A program made the translations under genes and the position numbers. This document shows, in pieces, positions 1-8,838 of a stretch of 57,352 bases of DNA. The notes under the pieces were generated by a model, which saw nothing but the letters and a program-made list of their open reading frames with translations, searched no databases and was not told the DNA's origin. Position 1 is the first letter of the stretch; each line of letters opens with the position of its first letter. Origin of the DNA: an uncultured Acidimicrobiales bacterium (GTDB lineage Bacteria > Actinomycetota > Acidimicrobiia > Acidimicrobiales > UBA10347); the NCBI GenBank assembly GCA_937991435.1, contig CALKPY010000011.1, positions 1 through 57,352 on the forward strand, given 5' to 3'.

Positions 1-407
1 GGGAACGCCAACCAGTTCACCGTGGTGCACAACGCAGCGTCGTAACCCTGGCTTGCTTGTTCAACCTGGTTCGCTGTTGGCCACTCCGAGAAATACGCCA
101 CATTCAACTCATCAGGCGCATCCGACGGACACTCAGCGCTATTGGCGTCTGTGTCGGTCATGGCGGCGTCGTCCGCCATTTCGTCGTCGGTCGCGGCCAT
201 GTCGTCGTCGGTCGCGACCATGTCGTCGTCGGTCGCGACCATCTCGTCTTCTGGTTCGTCGACGGTCGCCTCGGTGGTGTCAACGACCTCGTCGGCCGCG
301 TCGAGCGCGTTGTCCACAAGGTCACTTGCCGCGTCGTCGGCGCCGCAAGCTGTTGCGAACAGCGCGAACACTGCCATGAGCACAAGAATCTGCTTGAGCT
401 GCTTCAT
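1..407 (-). CDS. Substrate-binding lipoprotein of an ABC transporter (taurine/nitrate/sulfonate type), C-terminus off window
   Basis: This gene runs off the left edge, so 135 codons from the ATG at 407 are visible. Residues 1-20 are a hydrophobic signal peptide ending at Cys21 (FATAC), so a membrane-anchored lipoprotein is expected. An acidic low-complexity linker (about 22-92) follows, with three near-identical seven-residue repeats (MVATDDD type). The mature domain opens with LNVAYFSEWP and later NWLAF, typical of SsuA/TauA/NrtA-like type 2 periplasmic-binding proteins. A purine-rich GGGGAAATCC lies just upstream of the ATG. The aminotransferase at 524-1903 is upstream on the same strand, which suggests uptake of an amine or sulfonate such as taurine. 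The ligand is inferred only. The transporter's permease and ATPase, if linked, would lie left of the window. Confidence 0.8.
   Translation of the reverse strand, partial: MKQLKQILVLMAVFALFATACGADDAASDLVDNALDAADEVVDTTEATVDEPEDEMVATDDDMVATDDDMAATDDEMADDAAMTDTDANSAECPSDAPDELNVAYFSEWPTANQVEQASQGYDAALCTTVNWLAF
180..242. repeat. Three tandem copies of a 21-bp unit inside the lipoprotein linker
   Basis: Three consecutive 21-bp units (180-200, 201-221, 222-242) encode the (M/E)VATDD(D/E) repeats of the lipoprotein linker on the minus strand. Units two and three are identical and the first differs at a few bases. The unit is a multiple of three, so gain or loss of copies would keep the frame and only alter the acidic spacer between the lipid anchor and the binding domain. 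Confidence 0.85.
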
Positions 408-523
408 TGGATTTCCCCTCCGTTGCGGCCCGCTGAACGGGGCGCTTGATTTGGATGTAACGCTAGGCCACCGAGCGGTTTACTGCACGGCGCCAAGCCT
501 GTCGGCGTTAGTGGCGATTGTTG

Positions 524-1903
524 TTATTGGCGGTTGTCTTCTAGCCACTGATCGGTTCGCCCGACGATCTGATCGACGCGGCTCGCGAGATCGTCGATGA
601 CTTCGCGATCAGCGATGAGAGGAGGCGAGATGGCGAGAAATGTCGCGCCGCGGTCGTCGGGTCGGATCATGATCTTTGCATCTCGAACGAACTGACCCAG
701 TACGCCGCCGCGAAGAGCGAGGTCTTGCGCTTCGGAGAGTCCAACTCCGTTGGCCGCGTCGGCGCAGAACTCGACGGCGTAGAAGTATCCGGTGCCGCGA
801 ACTTCGCTGACACAGTTGTGCGCCGCCATGACCCCTTCCAGTTGTCGGCGAAAGTGGTCTTCGTGGGCCAAGACGTGGTCGAGAACGTTCTCGTCGGTCA
901 TCGCACGCATATTCGCCACGGCAACTGCCGTCGCCACCGGGTGTCCGCCAAAGGTGGAGCCATGGTTGAACATGGCTGTATCGGATTGCCAGAGTTCTTC
1001 GACCAAGGGGTCTCGCACCATCACGCCGCCGAGCGGCTGATAGGCGCTCGTGACACCTTTTGCAAAGGTGATCATGTCGGGCACTACGCCAAAGCGTTCT
1101 GAGCCGGTCCAGTAACCGAGCCGCCCAAAGGCGTTGATGACCTCATCTGCGCAGAGCAGCACGCCGTACTTGTCGCAAATACGGCGAAGCTCCTGCCAGT
1201 AGCCCTCAGGTGGAACGACGGCGCCGCGCCCGTTCTGTACCGGTTCGGCGATAACCATCGAGACGGTTTCGGGACCTTCGGCCAGAATCTGGGCTTCGAT
1301 CGCTTTGACCGACTCGAGATCGGCTGCGGTGCCGCCTTGGGGAATCTCGTCGTGACAGGTGTTGCGCACATGGCGAACGCCGTCCCACATCATTGGTGCG
1401 AAATGGGTTTTGAACTTGGGAATGGCTGTAACCGCGAGGGTGCCGAGGGTGGTGCCGTGATAGGCCCAGTCGCGGGCGATGACCTTGTAGCGGTCGGTAT
1501 CGCCTCGGCTCCAGTGGTAATTGCGGGCGAATTTGAGGGCTGACTCGACGGCTTCGGATCCGCTGTTCACGAAGAAGACCTTGCCGATATCGCCTGGGGC
1601 TCGTTCTGCGATCATCGAGGCTGCTTCGGCAGCTGCCGGGTGCGACCAGCCCCAGTTAGGGAAGAACGCGAGCTTGTCCATTTGCTTTGAGGCGGCGGCC
1701 GTAAGGTCGGAGCGGCCGTGTCCGAGGTTGGTGCAGAACAAACCAGCAAGGCCGTCGAGATAGCGGTTTCCGTCGGTGTCCCAGACGTAACAACCTTCGC
1801 CACGGTCGATTGTGGCGAGTGTGTCTGCGCCCCACGCAGACCCTTTAGTGAAATGAGGTAATAGGTGAGCCTGCGCCCTTTGCTGGTTTGGTGCTGTGCT
1901 CAT
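524..1903 (-). CDS. Class III PLP-dependent aminotransferase (omega-amino acid or taurine:pyruvate type)
   Basis: The 459-residue product is a fold-type I, class III aminotransferase. Visible hallmarks are an N-terminal DRGEGCYVWD segment, NSGSEAVESALK near residue 120, the AYHG motif, CADEVINAFGR, and the PLP lysine in ITFAKGV. This group transfers amino groups from omega-amines (taurine, beta-alanine, GABA, putrescine) to pyruvate or a keto acid. The start is the ATG at 1903, preceded by a GGGGGG ribosome-binding site; an in-frame start at 1942 lacks one. A taurine-type binding lipoprotein lies 116 bp downstream on the same strand and methylamine-type oxidoreductases lie divergently upstream. 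Taurine-pyruvate aminotransferase is an attractive but unproven assignment. Confidence 0.85.
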   Translation of the reverse strand: MSTAPNQQRAQAHLLPHFTKGSAWGADTLATIDRGEGCYVWDTDGNRYLDGLAGLFCTNLGHGRSDLTAAASKQMDKLAFFPNWGWSHPAAAEAASMIAERAPGDIGKVFFVNSGSEAVESALKFARNYHWSRGDTDRYKVIARDWAYHGTTLGTLAVTAIPKFKTHFAPMMWDGVRHVRNTCHDEIPQGGTAADLESVKAIEAQILAEGPETVSMVIAEPVQNGRGAVVPPEGYWQELRRICDKYGVLLCADEVINAFGRLGYWTGSERFGVVPDMITFAKGVTSAYQPLGGVMVRDPLVEELWQSDTAMFNHGSTFGGHPVATAVAVANMRAMTDENVLDHVLAHEDHFRRQLEGVMAAHNCVSEVRGTGYFYAVEFCADAANGVGLSEAQDLALRGGVLGQFVRDAKIMIRPDDRGATFLAISPPLIADREVIDDLASRVDQIVGRTDQWLEDNRQ

Positions 1904-1931
1904 GGTTCCCCCCACGTGTGTCGCGAAGACG

Positions 1932-1959
1932 GACGTTACCACCGAGCTGTTAGTACGTC
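1932..1959. promoter_or_regulatory. Imperfect inverted repeat in the divergent promoter region; possible TetR operator
   Basis: The 147-bp gap between the aminotransferase (minus) and the first FAD/GcvT gene (plus) contains GACGTTAC at 1932-1939 and GTACGTC at 1953-1959. These are inverted copies apart from one missing base. The TetR gene lies inside the plus-strand operon, so an operator would be expected here. The match is short and this is a weak prediction. Confidence 0.25.
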
Positions 1960-2050
1960 TAGCAGAAATGTGATGATGGCTATCTCGACGGGCCGGTTAG
2001 GAAGCCTTACCGTTTGCAAGAGTCTCTAACGAGTGCGTAATGTGCGCTGC

Positions 2051-4471
2051 ATGGATCTTCCGAATCGTGCTCGCGTCGTTGTTATAGGCGGAGGCGTGCA
2101 CGGCGCGTCACTGTTGTGGCACCTCAGTCGCGAGGGTTGGACAGACTGTGTGCTCGTCGAAAAGGCTGAGCTCACCTCTGGATCAACGTGGCACGCAGCA
2201 GGCCAGATCACCCGGTCAGTTGCCGACTACACCACGGCTGCTTTTCACCACTACGCACTCGAGCTGTACCAGGAGCTCGAAGAACTGACCGGCCAAGCGG
2301 TTTCTTTGCACCAGCCCGGCGGCATACGAGTCGCGTACACCGACGAAGAGGTCGACGCGCTCAAGACCCACCTTGGCGTCGGCCGCTACGTCGGTTATCC
2401 AATCGAACTTGTCGGTCCGACCGAGATGGCCCGGTTGAACCCGCACTACGACTTCACCGACGCCATCGCTGCGATTTGGACCGAGGGTGAAGGCCACGTT
2501 GATCCATCAGGCGTCACCATGGCATTTGCGAACGGGGCACGAGCTGCAGGCGCCCATATCTCGCGCCGAAACCGAGTGGTCGAGGTGAACCTGCTCGACA
2601 ACGGCGAATGGCAGGTGGTAACCGAAAAGGGAACCATTGTCTGCGAGCACGTGGTCGATGCTGCGGGTTGTTATGCCCATCAGGTCGCGGAGTTGAGCGG
2701 CTTCGGCGTTCCGCAGGCGAACATCTTGCATCACTATCTTGTGACCGAAGAGCTGCAGGCGTTTGTCGACGCCGATGCTGAGATGCCGGTCATGCGGGAC
2801 AATCGTGTGGCTGGCTATATCCGCCAGGAACAGACCGCAGGACTGATCGGCATCTACGAACATCGCGGGGCCGAACAGATCTGGCCTGACGGGGTTCCGT
2901 GGGAAGCAGAGAATCCGTTGTTCCCGGCTGATTACGACAAGATCGCCCCGTGGCTCGAAGAGGCATTCAACCGGGTGCCGATCATGGGCGAAGTGGGCAT
3001 CAAGCGCGCAGTGCATGGAGCGATCACGCACACGGTCGATGGGCCGATGCTGCTCGGCCCGGCCCCGGGCGTGCGCAACTACTGGTTGAACACCGGATCA
3101 TCGATCGGGCTGGCATGGGGCCCGGGGGCAGGGCGAGAACTCGCTCGGTGGATCGTGCACGGCGAAACCGAGTTGAGTCTGCGGGGCGTCGACCCTCGCC
3201 GCTTCGGCTGGGCTGACGACGACTACATCGCGGCGAAATGTCGCGAGGACTACGAGTGGATGTTCCGAGTGCACCCGCCGGGTGAAGAACGCCTCGCCAA
3301 TCGCCCGGTACGCACGAGCGGCTTGTATGACCGACTGGTTGCAAAACGGGCAATGCACGGCCAGGCCTATGGCTGGGAACAACCCAAATGGTTCGTGCCC
3401 GAAGATCAGCCGCTCGAAGACGCCCACGGTTGGCGTCGCCCGAGGTGGCACGAAGCAGCCCGCGAAGAATGTCGGGTCGTGCGTGAACAAGTCGGGGTCA
3501 TCGACCTCACTGCATTCGCCAAGTACGAAGTCGTTGGTGCCGACTCTGCTGCGTGGCTAGATCGCATGACCACCGGCCGCATTCCAAAGACCGACGGTCG
3601 CATTGCTCTCAACTATGTGCTCACCGAACAAGCGCGTATTGAAACCGAAGTCACCGTCACCAGGTTGAGCGAAGATGCGTTTTACCTGATCTCGGGTCCA
3701 ATGGGCGAGCAGCGAGATCTCGACTGGTTCAACCAACATATTTCCGCCGATGACGATGTCACCATCATCGACCGATCAACCGACGTCGGCACCATCGTTA
3801 TTGCGGGGCCGAACTCACGCGAGTTATTGAGCCGCTGCACCCAGACCGACGTGTCAAACGAGAACTTCCGGTTCTTGTCGATGCAGGACCTGTCGATTGC
3901 CGGCGTCGAGATGCGAGCGCTCCGTGTCGGCTTCACCGGATCACTCGGCTGGGAGTTACATATGCCGCTCGCAGACATGGGCGTTGTCTACGACGAGTTG
4001 TTTGCGCAAGGCGCAGATCTCGGTATCGCTGACTTCGGGAGCCACGCGTTGAATTCGCTTCGCATGGAAAAGGCCTATCTCACTCGCCATGAATTGACCC
4101 ATGACATTGGTCCGTCACAGGCGGGCGTCGAATTCTTCGTCAAACGTGACAAGGGCGCGTTTGTCGGAAGTGACCGACTCGATGATCCACCAAGTGGAAA
4201 TCCGTGGAAGCTCGTCTATCTCGACGTCGACGCTGATGATGCAGACTGCCTCGGCGGCGAAGGAGTGTTTGCTGGCGACGAGGCAATCGGCCTTACGACC
4301 AGCGGTGGCTACGGGTTCTCGGTCGACAAGAGCTTGGCGTTTGCCTATGTTCACGCCGTTCACGCGGATCCGGGAACAGCGTTACAGGTGATGATCCTCG
4401 GCGACAAACGTGAGGCCACTGTGCTTGACGGCCCGATCTTTGACCCAGCGAACGAACATCTGCGGGGCTGA
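2051..4471 (+). CDS. FAD-dependent oxidoreductase-GcvT fusion, dimethylglycine/sarcosine dehydrogenase family
   Basis: This is an 806-residue protein. Residues 1-370 are a DAO-type FAD domain with GGGVHG at 13-18 and the STWHAAG motif, in which His48 matches the residue that binds FAD covalently in DMGDH and sarcosine dehydrogenase. An FAO_M-like linker follows (about 375-430), then an aminomethyltransferase (GcvT) fold and its C-terminal barrel (to about 800). Family members demethylate N-methyl amines and pass the methyl carbon to tetrahydrofolate. ATG 2051 is chosen because it fits the family N-terminus; an in-frame GTG lies at 2033. The TetR gene begins 1 bp after the stop. The substrate cannot be read from the sequence. 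Confidence 0.85.
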   Translation: MDLPNRARVVVIGGGVHGASLLWHLSREGWTDCVLVEKAELTSGSTWHAAGQITRSVADYTTAAFHHYALELYQELEELTGQAVSLHQPGGIRVAYTDEEVDALKTHLGVGRYVGYPIELVGPTEMARLNPHYDFTDAIAAIWTEGEGHVDPSGVTMAFANGARAAGAHISRRNRVVEVNLLDNGEWQVVTEKGTIVCEHVVDAAGCYAHQVAELSGFGVPQANILHHYLVTEELQAFVDADAEMPVMRDNRVAGYIRQEQTAGLIGIYEHRGAEQIWPDGVPWEAENPLFPADYDKIAPWLEEAFNRVPIMGEVGIKRAVHGAITHTVDGPMLLGPAPGVRNYWLNTGSSIGLAWGPGAGRELARWIVHGETELSLRGVDPRRFGWADDDYIAAKCREDYEWMFRVHPPGEERLANRPVRTSGLYDRLVAKRAMHGQAYGWEQPKWFVPEDQPLEDAHGWRRPRWHEAAREECRVVREQVGVIDLTAFAKYEVVGADSAAWLDRMTTGRIPKTDGRIALNYVLTEQARIETEVTVTRLSEDAFYLISGPMGEQRDLDWFNQHISADDDVTIIDRSTDVGTIVIAGPNSRELLSRCTQTDVSNENFRFLSMQDLSIAGVEMRALRVGFTGSLGWELHMPLADMGVVYDELFAQGADLGIADFGSHALNSLRMEKAYLTRHELTHDIGPSQAGVEFFVKRDKGAFVGSDRLDDPPSGNPWKLVYLDVDADDADCLGGEGVFAGDEAIGLTTSGGYGFSVDKSLAFAYVHAVHADPGTALQVMILGDKREATVLDGPIFDPANEHLRG

Positions 4472-4472
4472 C

Positions 4473-5078
4473 ATGGCTGCGAACCGCCCTGCGTTGCGAC
4501 GCGAGCGCATCGTCGACATGGCAGCGGAGCTTCTCGAAACGCACGGCCCAGACAAGCTCACGCTCACGTTGATCGCCAACAATCTCGACGTCACGCAACC
4601 CGCGTTGTACAACCATGTTGACGGCCTCGACGCTGTTTGGCGCGAGCTGGGCCTGCGCGAACGAGAAGTGCTTCTCGAACGATTGGCGGCAGCAGCGATC
4701 GGCGTGTCGGGCGGCGACGCCGTTCGGGCCATCGCCCACGCTTGGCGTCGGTTCGCCCATGAGCTTCCGCATTTGTACGGCATTGCTGACCGCTATCCCG
4801 TGGCGGGCGATCGTGAACTCGAAGCTGCAGTTCAACGGGTCATTGAACTTCTCGCGTCATCGTTGCGGGGGTTTGATCTCAACGACGACCAACGCATGCA
4901 TGGTGCTGTTGCTGTCCGAAGCGCGTTGCACGGATTCTGTGGATTCGAGATCGGCGCCGGAAACCCCACGCACTTGCCTACCGACGAATTGTTCGCGCAC
5001 ACCGTAGAACTTCTGATCGTGGGCGTCAGAGCCCTCGCTGACGGAGCGATCGCAGGACTCCAGGGGGAGATCTCATGA
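4473..5078 (+). CDS. TetR-family transcriptional regulator
   Basis: The 201-residue protein has an N-terminal helix-turn-helix (about 8-52: RRERIVDMAAELL, then LTLIANNLDVTQPALYNHVDG), typical of TetR repressors. A helical ligand-binding domain of the TetR_C_33/WHG-like type follows. It sits between two FAD/GcvT oxidoreductase genes: 1 bp after the first, and overlapping the second by 4 bp (ATGA). It is therefore co-transcribed and probably autoregulated together with them. The inducer is likely a methylated amine or derivative, by context only. Confidence 0.88.
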   Translation: MAANRPALRRERIVDMAAELLETHGPDKLTLTLIANNLDVTQPALYNHVDGLDAVWRELGLREREVLLERLAAAAIGVSGGDAVRAIAHAWRRFAHELPHLYGIADRYPVAGDRELEAAVQRVIELLASSLRGFDLNDDQRMHGAVAVRSALHGFCGFEIGAGNPTHLPTDELFAHTVELLIVGVRALADGAIAGLQGEIS

Positions 5079-7594
5079 CCGACACAACGATGCCTACAAC
5101 GACCACGCCGATAGCCACGCCGCCGAAGGGTGAAACTCGCGCTTCTCGATCAGGACCGTTGCCCAGCCGGGCCGAGGTCATTGTGGTCGGCGGCGGTGTC
5201 GTTGGCACCTCGATCGCGTATCACCTGACCAAGGCCGGTGTTAGCGACGTGCTGTTGTTAGAACGCCACGAACTGACCGCTGGCACCACTTGGCATGCCG
5301 CCGGTCTCGTCGCTCAGCTTCGGTCGACCGAAAATCTGACCCGGCTTGCGCAGTACACCCTTGAGCTCTACCAAAAGCTCGAAGCCGAGACCGGCCAGGC
5401 AACGGGCTTTCGAGCACCAGGTGCGATATCGCTGGCACCAAACGAGGCCCGCTGGGAAGAACTGCGGCGCACTGCAGCGATGGCTCGCTACCTCGGTGTC
5501 GAGGCCCATGAAATCAGCCCCGCTGAGATCGCCGAGAAGTTTCCGCTGTGCAAGACCGACGACCTCGTGGGCGGTATCTGGCTTCCTCACGACGGAGCGG
5601 TGGGGCCGAGCGACGTAACGATGGCGTTGGCCAAAGGCGCTCGCATGGGCGGTGCACGAGTTGCAGAAGGTGTTGGGGTCGATGATCTGATCGTGACCGA
5701 CGGTCGGTGCACGGGTGTGGTGCTCGACAACGGCGAACGAATCGAAGCAGACACCGTTGTTCTGGCCTGTGGTCTCTGGACCCGACATCTCGCGGCGAAG
5801 CAGGGTGTCGACGTGCCGCTGATGGCCGCGGAACATCACTACGTGGTCACCGAGCCGGTCAAAGGTTGCGAGTCTGATTGGCCGATCCTGCGAGACCCGG
5901 AGCGCTGGGCCTATCTCAAGCCCGAGGCCGGCGGGGCCATGCTGGTTGGGTTGTTCGAACCGATAGGTCGGCCCTGGCCTGAGTCGGGTCCGCCACCGAT
6001 CGACAAGCCGTTTGTCACGATGGATCCTGACCCTGACCATCTGGCGCACTGGTTGCCCGACGCTTTTGATCGCATTCCCAAACTGCACGAGACTGGGTTG
6101 CGGTTGCTGTTTGACGGACCCGAAGCGTTCACCCCTGACGACGCGTACATCATGGGCGAAGCACCATCGCTGCCGCGCCTGTTCGTAGCCGCTGGATTCA
6201 ACTCGATCGGGATTCAGTCCGCGGGCGGTGTCGGCATGGCACTCGCGCACTGGATCACCGAAGGCAGCCCACCAATGGACCTCAGCGATGTCGACATTCG
6301 CCGGTTCGAAGGCTTCCAATCGACGGAACGTTTCCTGCGTGATCGCACGGTCGAAACCCTCGGTCTGCTCTACGCGCCGCACTGGCCGCATCGCCAATAT
6401 GAGACGGCACGCAACTTGCGTCGGTCACCATTACATGAGCGACTTGCCGACGAGGGCGCCTGCTTTGGTTCCCTCAACGGCTGGGAACGCCCCATGTTTT
6501 TTGCCCGCCCCGAGCTTGGGATCAACGCCGAGTACGAGTACTCGTGGGGCCGTCAGAACTGGCACGAGGCAAATGCCATCGAACATCGCGCGGTACGCGA
6601 AGGCGTCGGCCTGTTCGACCTGACCTCGTTTGCCAAGTTCCTCGTGCAAGGGGCCGATGCGGCAGCGGTGCTTGACCGCATGTCGGCAGGGGCGGTTGCT
6701 GGCGACGTTGGAAGCTCGACCTACACCCAATGGCTCAACCCGCAAGGCGGCATCGAAGCCGACCTGACCATTAGCCGCCTGAGCGAGCGCGAGTTTCATG
6801 TCATTGGCGGAGCCGGCACGCGGTCGCGCGACCTGCACTCGATCCGCCAGGCGATTGAGAATCATCCGGGCGGCGAAGCCAATGCGACGGTGGCCGACGT
6901 GACGAGCGCCTACGCGGTGCTCGCCGTGATGGGGCCGCAGTCGCGTGAGCTGCTTCAACCGCTCACGGGAACTGACCTATCCAACGAAGCGTTTCCGTTT
7001 GCCACGAACCAGTGGATCGATCTCGGCTCGGCGCGTGTCTGGGCGAACCGCATGTCTTATGTCGGTGAACTCGGCTGGGAACTCTACGTGCCGACCGAGT
7101 TTGCGGTCTACGTGTTCGACGAGCTGCGCGCGGCGGGCGAATCTTTTGGAATGGAGTTGTGCGGATACAACACCCTTAACTCTCTGCGCTTCGAAAAGGG
7201 CTACCGACACTGGGGCCACGAGGTTTCGCCCGACGAGACCCCAATCGAAGCGGGCCTGTCGTTTGCCGTGGCTTGGGACAAGCCCGCGGACTTCATTGGG
7301 CGAGCTGCACTCGAGGCCCAGCGCGAAATGGGAGCCTCGAAGCGGTTGGTCCAGGTCGCGATCGACGACGAGACGGCGCTGATGCACCACAACGAACCGG
7401 TGTGGCGCAATGGCGAAATGGTCGGCTACGTCACCGACGGCATGTGGGGACACACCGTTGGTGCAGCAGTGGGCATGGCATGGGTCGATCGGGGCGAGAA
7501 GATCACTGCCGCGTGGGTGAACGATGCAGAGTGGCACATTGAGCTGCCCGGTCGCATGGCTCCGGCCCGAGTGCAGTTGCGCCCGCTGCTGTGA
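5075..7594 (+). CDS. FAD-dependent oxidoreductase-GcvT fusion, dimethylglycine/sarcosine dehydrogenase family (second copy)
   Basis: This 839-residue paralog of the neighbouring enzymes has a Thr/Pro-rich extension of about 30 residues before the Rossmann motif (GGGVVG, 39-44). TTWHAAG places the candidate covalent-FAD histidine at residue 74. The FAD domain is followed by an FAO_M-like linker, the GcvT fold and a C-terminal barrel containing RFEKGYRHWGHE. Translation is coupled to the TetR gene by a 4-bp overlap, which supports this start. The expected reaction is oxidative N-demethylation with transfer of formaldehyde-level carbon to tetrahydrofolate. The paralogs diverge enough that they probably take different N-methyl substrates. 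Confidence 0.85.
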   Translation: MTDTTMPTTTTPIATPPKGETRASRSGPLPSRAEVIVVGGGVVGTSIAYHLTKAGVSDVLLLERHELTAGTTWHAAGLVAQLRSTENLTRLAQYTLELYQKLEAETGQATGFRAPGAISLAPNEARWEELRRTAAMARYLGVEAHEISPAEIAEKFPLCKTDDLVGGIWLPHDGAVGPSDVTMALAKGARMGGARVAEGVGVDDLIVTDGRCTGVVLDNGERIEADTVVLACGLWTRHLAAKQGVDVPLMAAEHHYVVTEPVKGCESDWPILRDPERWAYLKPEAGGAMLVGLFEPIGRPWPESGPPPIDKPFVTMDPDPDHLAHWLPDAFDRIPKLHETGLRLLFDGPEAFTPDDAYIMGEAPSLPRLFVAAGFNSIGIQSAGGVGMALAHWITEGSPPMDLSDVDIRRFEGFQSTERFLRDRTVETLGLLYAPHWPHRQYETARNLRRSPLHERLADEGACFGSLNGWERPMFFARPELGINAEYEYSWGRQNWHEANAIEHRAVREGVGLFDLTSFAKFLVQGADAAAVLDRMSAGAVAGDVGSSTYTQWLNPQGGIEADLTISRLSEREFHVIGGAGTRSRDLHSIRQAIENHPGGEANATVADVTSAYAVLAVMGPQSRELLQPLTGTDLSNEAFPFATNQWIDLGSARVWANRMSYVGELGWELYVPTEFAVYVFDELRAAGESFGMELCGYNTLNSLRFEKGYRHWGHEVSPDETPIEAGLSFAVAWDKPADFIGRAALEAQREMGASKRLVQVAIDDETALMHHNEPVWRNGEMVGYVTDGMWGHTVGAAVGMAWVDRGEKITAAWVNDAEWHIELPGRMAPARVQLRPLL

Positions 7595-7608
7595 CCGTGC
7601 TGGCGACA

Positions 7609-7634
7609 CCGGGCTGTCTGGCATCACAGCCTGG
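7609..7634. terminator. Stem-loop between convergent operons, probable bidirectional terminator
   Basis: Arms 7609-7617 and 7626-7634 pair over nine positions (one G-T) around an 8-base loop. They lie in the 75-bp gap between the convergent FAD/GcvT gene (ends 7594) and the DmdA-like gene (ends 7670). There is no strong T-tract, so termination is inferred mainly from position. Confidence 0.45.
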
Positions 7635-7669
7635 CTTCGTTCGATGCGGCTGGAGCTATGCAGCTCTGC

Positions 7670-8809
7670 TCAGCTGGTTCTGATGGTGCCAAACGGTTCG
7701 TTGGTCACAACCGCAGTGACGGTGCGACCAGCGCCGTCGACCGACTCAATCGTGGTACCGGGTGCATCGAATGGAGCCTGTAGCTGAGCCAAGCCGATCC
7801 ATGCGTTGAGCCTTGGGCCCCATACCGACGTTCGAATCTCGCCGACGACCTTGCCATCGACGCTTGCCGTGGTCGGCTGCGAAGCAGGCTGTATGTCGCG
7901 TGACTCGGTGGCAGGACTATCAAAGGTGATGTTGACGATTGGTCGTCGGGTTGTTGAGTCAACGCGAGCTTGTAGCGCTTGCTTTCCACAGAAGTCAACA
8001 TCGGAGGCAAGCGAGGTGAACGCACCAAGCCCGGCTTCGATTGGATCGGTGTCGCGGTCGTGATCGGAGCCGAAGCTCAACAGCCCGCTTTCGATTCGTT
8101 CCGCGTGGTTCGGGGTGCCTGGTCCAATGCCGAAGGTCTCGCCCGCGGCCATCACGAGGTCCCATAGTTGGGTGCCCTTTGACCCGTCGGTGAGGAACAG
8201 CTCGAATCCGCCTTGCTTACTCCAACCAGATCGGCACAGCACCATCGGTATGTCGTCGAGTTCAACTGTTCTGTGATGAAAAAAGCCGAGTGCCTCGATC
8301 ACTTCGTCTCCGAAGAGTTCGCGGCCAAGTTCGTCGGCCCGGGGCCCTTGGACTGCTAACGGCGATACGTCGGGCTCGAAGACCTCAACGTCGGCCCCGC
8401 GTTCGCCAGCCACGGCTCGCACCCACAAAAGCGCGTCGCTGTCGGCGATCGAAAGCCAGTAGCGATCGTTGTCGAGGCACATAGCGATGGGGTCGTTGAT
8501 GAGTCGGCCCTGGTGATCGCACATGGGCGCATAGCGGGCGCGCCCGGCGACCATGCCTCTCAGGCTCCGGGCACACACGTATTGGGTTAGCGCCGCAGCA
8601 TCGGGGCCGACGATCTCGACTTGGCGTTCCGCAGCGACATCCCAGAGTGCGATGTTTTCGGTCAGCCGCTCGTATTCGGCACGAGCGTCGCCGTAGCCGG
8701 TCGGCATGTACATGCCGTTGTAGATCGTGAACGATGAGGCGCCAGCTGAGACGGTTGAGTCAAAGAATGGCGAGGTGCGGATTCGAGCACCGATGGCGAT
8801 TTCTGGCAC
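7670..8809 (-). CDS. DmdA-like THF-dependent demethylase (DMSP demethylase / GcvT family)
   Basis: The 379-residue stand-alone GcvT-fold protein resembles dimethylsulfoniopropionate demethylase DmdA more than glycine-cleavage T protein. It opens with RIRTSPFFDSTVSAG and carries WDVAAERQVEI, the ISIADSD-like segment (LSIADSDALLW), SPLAVQGP and SGWSKQGGFE. DmdA moves a methyl group from DMSP to tetrahydrofolate, giving methylmercaptopropionate. The GTG at 8809 is chosen, 29 bp after the preceding stop, because it gives the family's N-terminus; no good ribosome-binding site is visible. It is the last gene of a three-gene minus-strand operon. A related demethylase acting on another onium compound remains possible, and no DmdB, DmdC or DmdD gene is in the window. 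Confidence 0.7.
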   Translation of the reverse strand: MPEIAIGARIRTSPFFDSTVSAGASSFTIYNGMYMPTGYGDARAEYERLTENIALWDVAAERQVEIVGPDAAALTQYVCARSLRGMVAGRARYAPMCDHQGRLINDPIAMCLDNDRYWLSIADSDALLWVRAVAGERGADVEVFEPDVSPLAVQGPRADELGRELFGDEVIEALGFFHHRTVELDDIPMVLCRSGWSKQGGFELFLTDGSKGTQLWDLVMAAGETFGIGPGTPNHAERIESGLLSFGSDHDRDTDPIEAGLGAFTSLASDVDFCGKQALQARVDSTTRRPIVNITFDSPATESRDIQPASQPTTASVDGKVVGEIRTSVWGPRLNAWIGLAQLQAPFDAPGTTIESVDGAGRTVTAVVTNEPFGTIRTS

Positions 8810-8838
8810 GCAAAGATTCTGCCATGCTGAACGTACGT

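Noticed and set aside
1-45. Short plus-strand open stretch ending in a stop at 43-45
   Set aside because: The minus strand reads as the binding lipoprotein with signal peptide and domain motifs, so this is a shadow.
142-600. Ser/Ala-rich plus-strand open frame with repeated SSSVA units
   Set aside because: The repetition comes from the acidic repeats of the lipoprotein read on the other strand, and the frame overlaps the aminotransferase end.
5258-6397. 379-codon minus-strand open frame inside the second FAD/GcvT gene
   Set aside because: It is antisense to a well-supported gene and contains no family motif.
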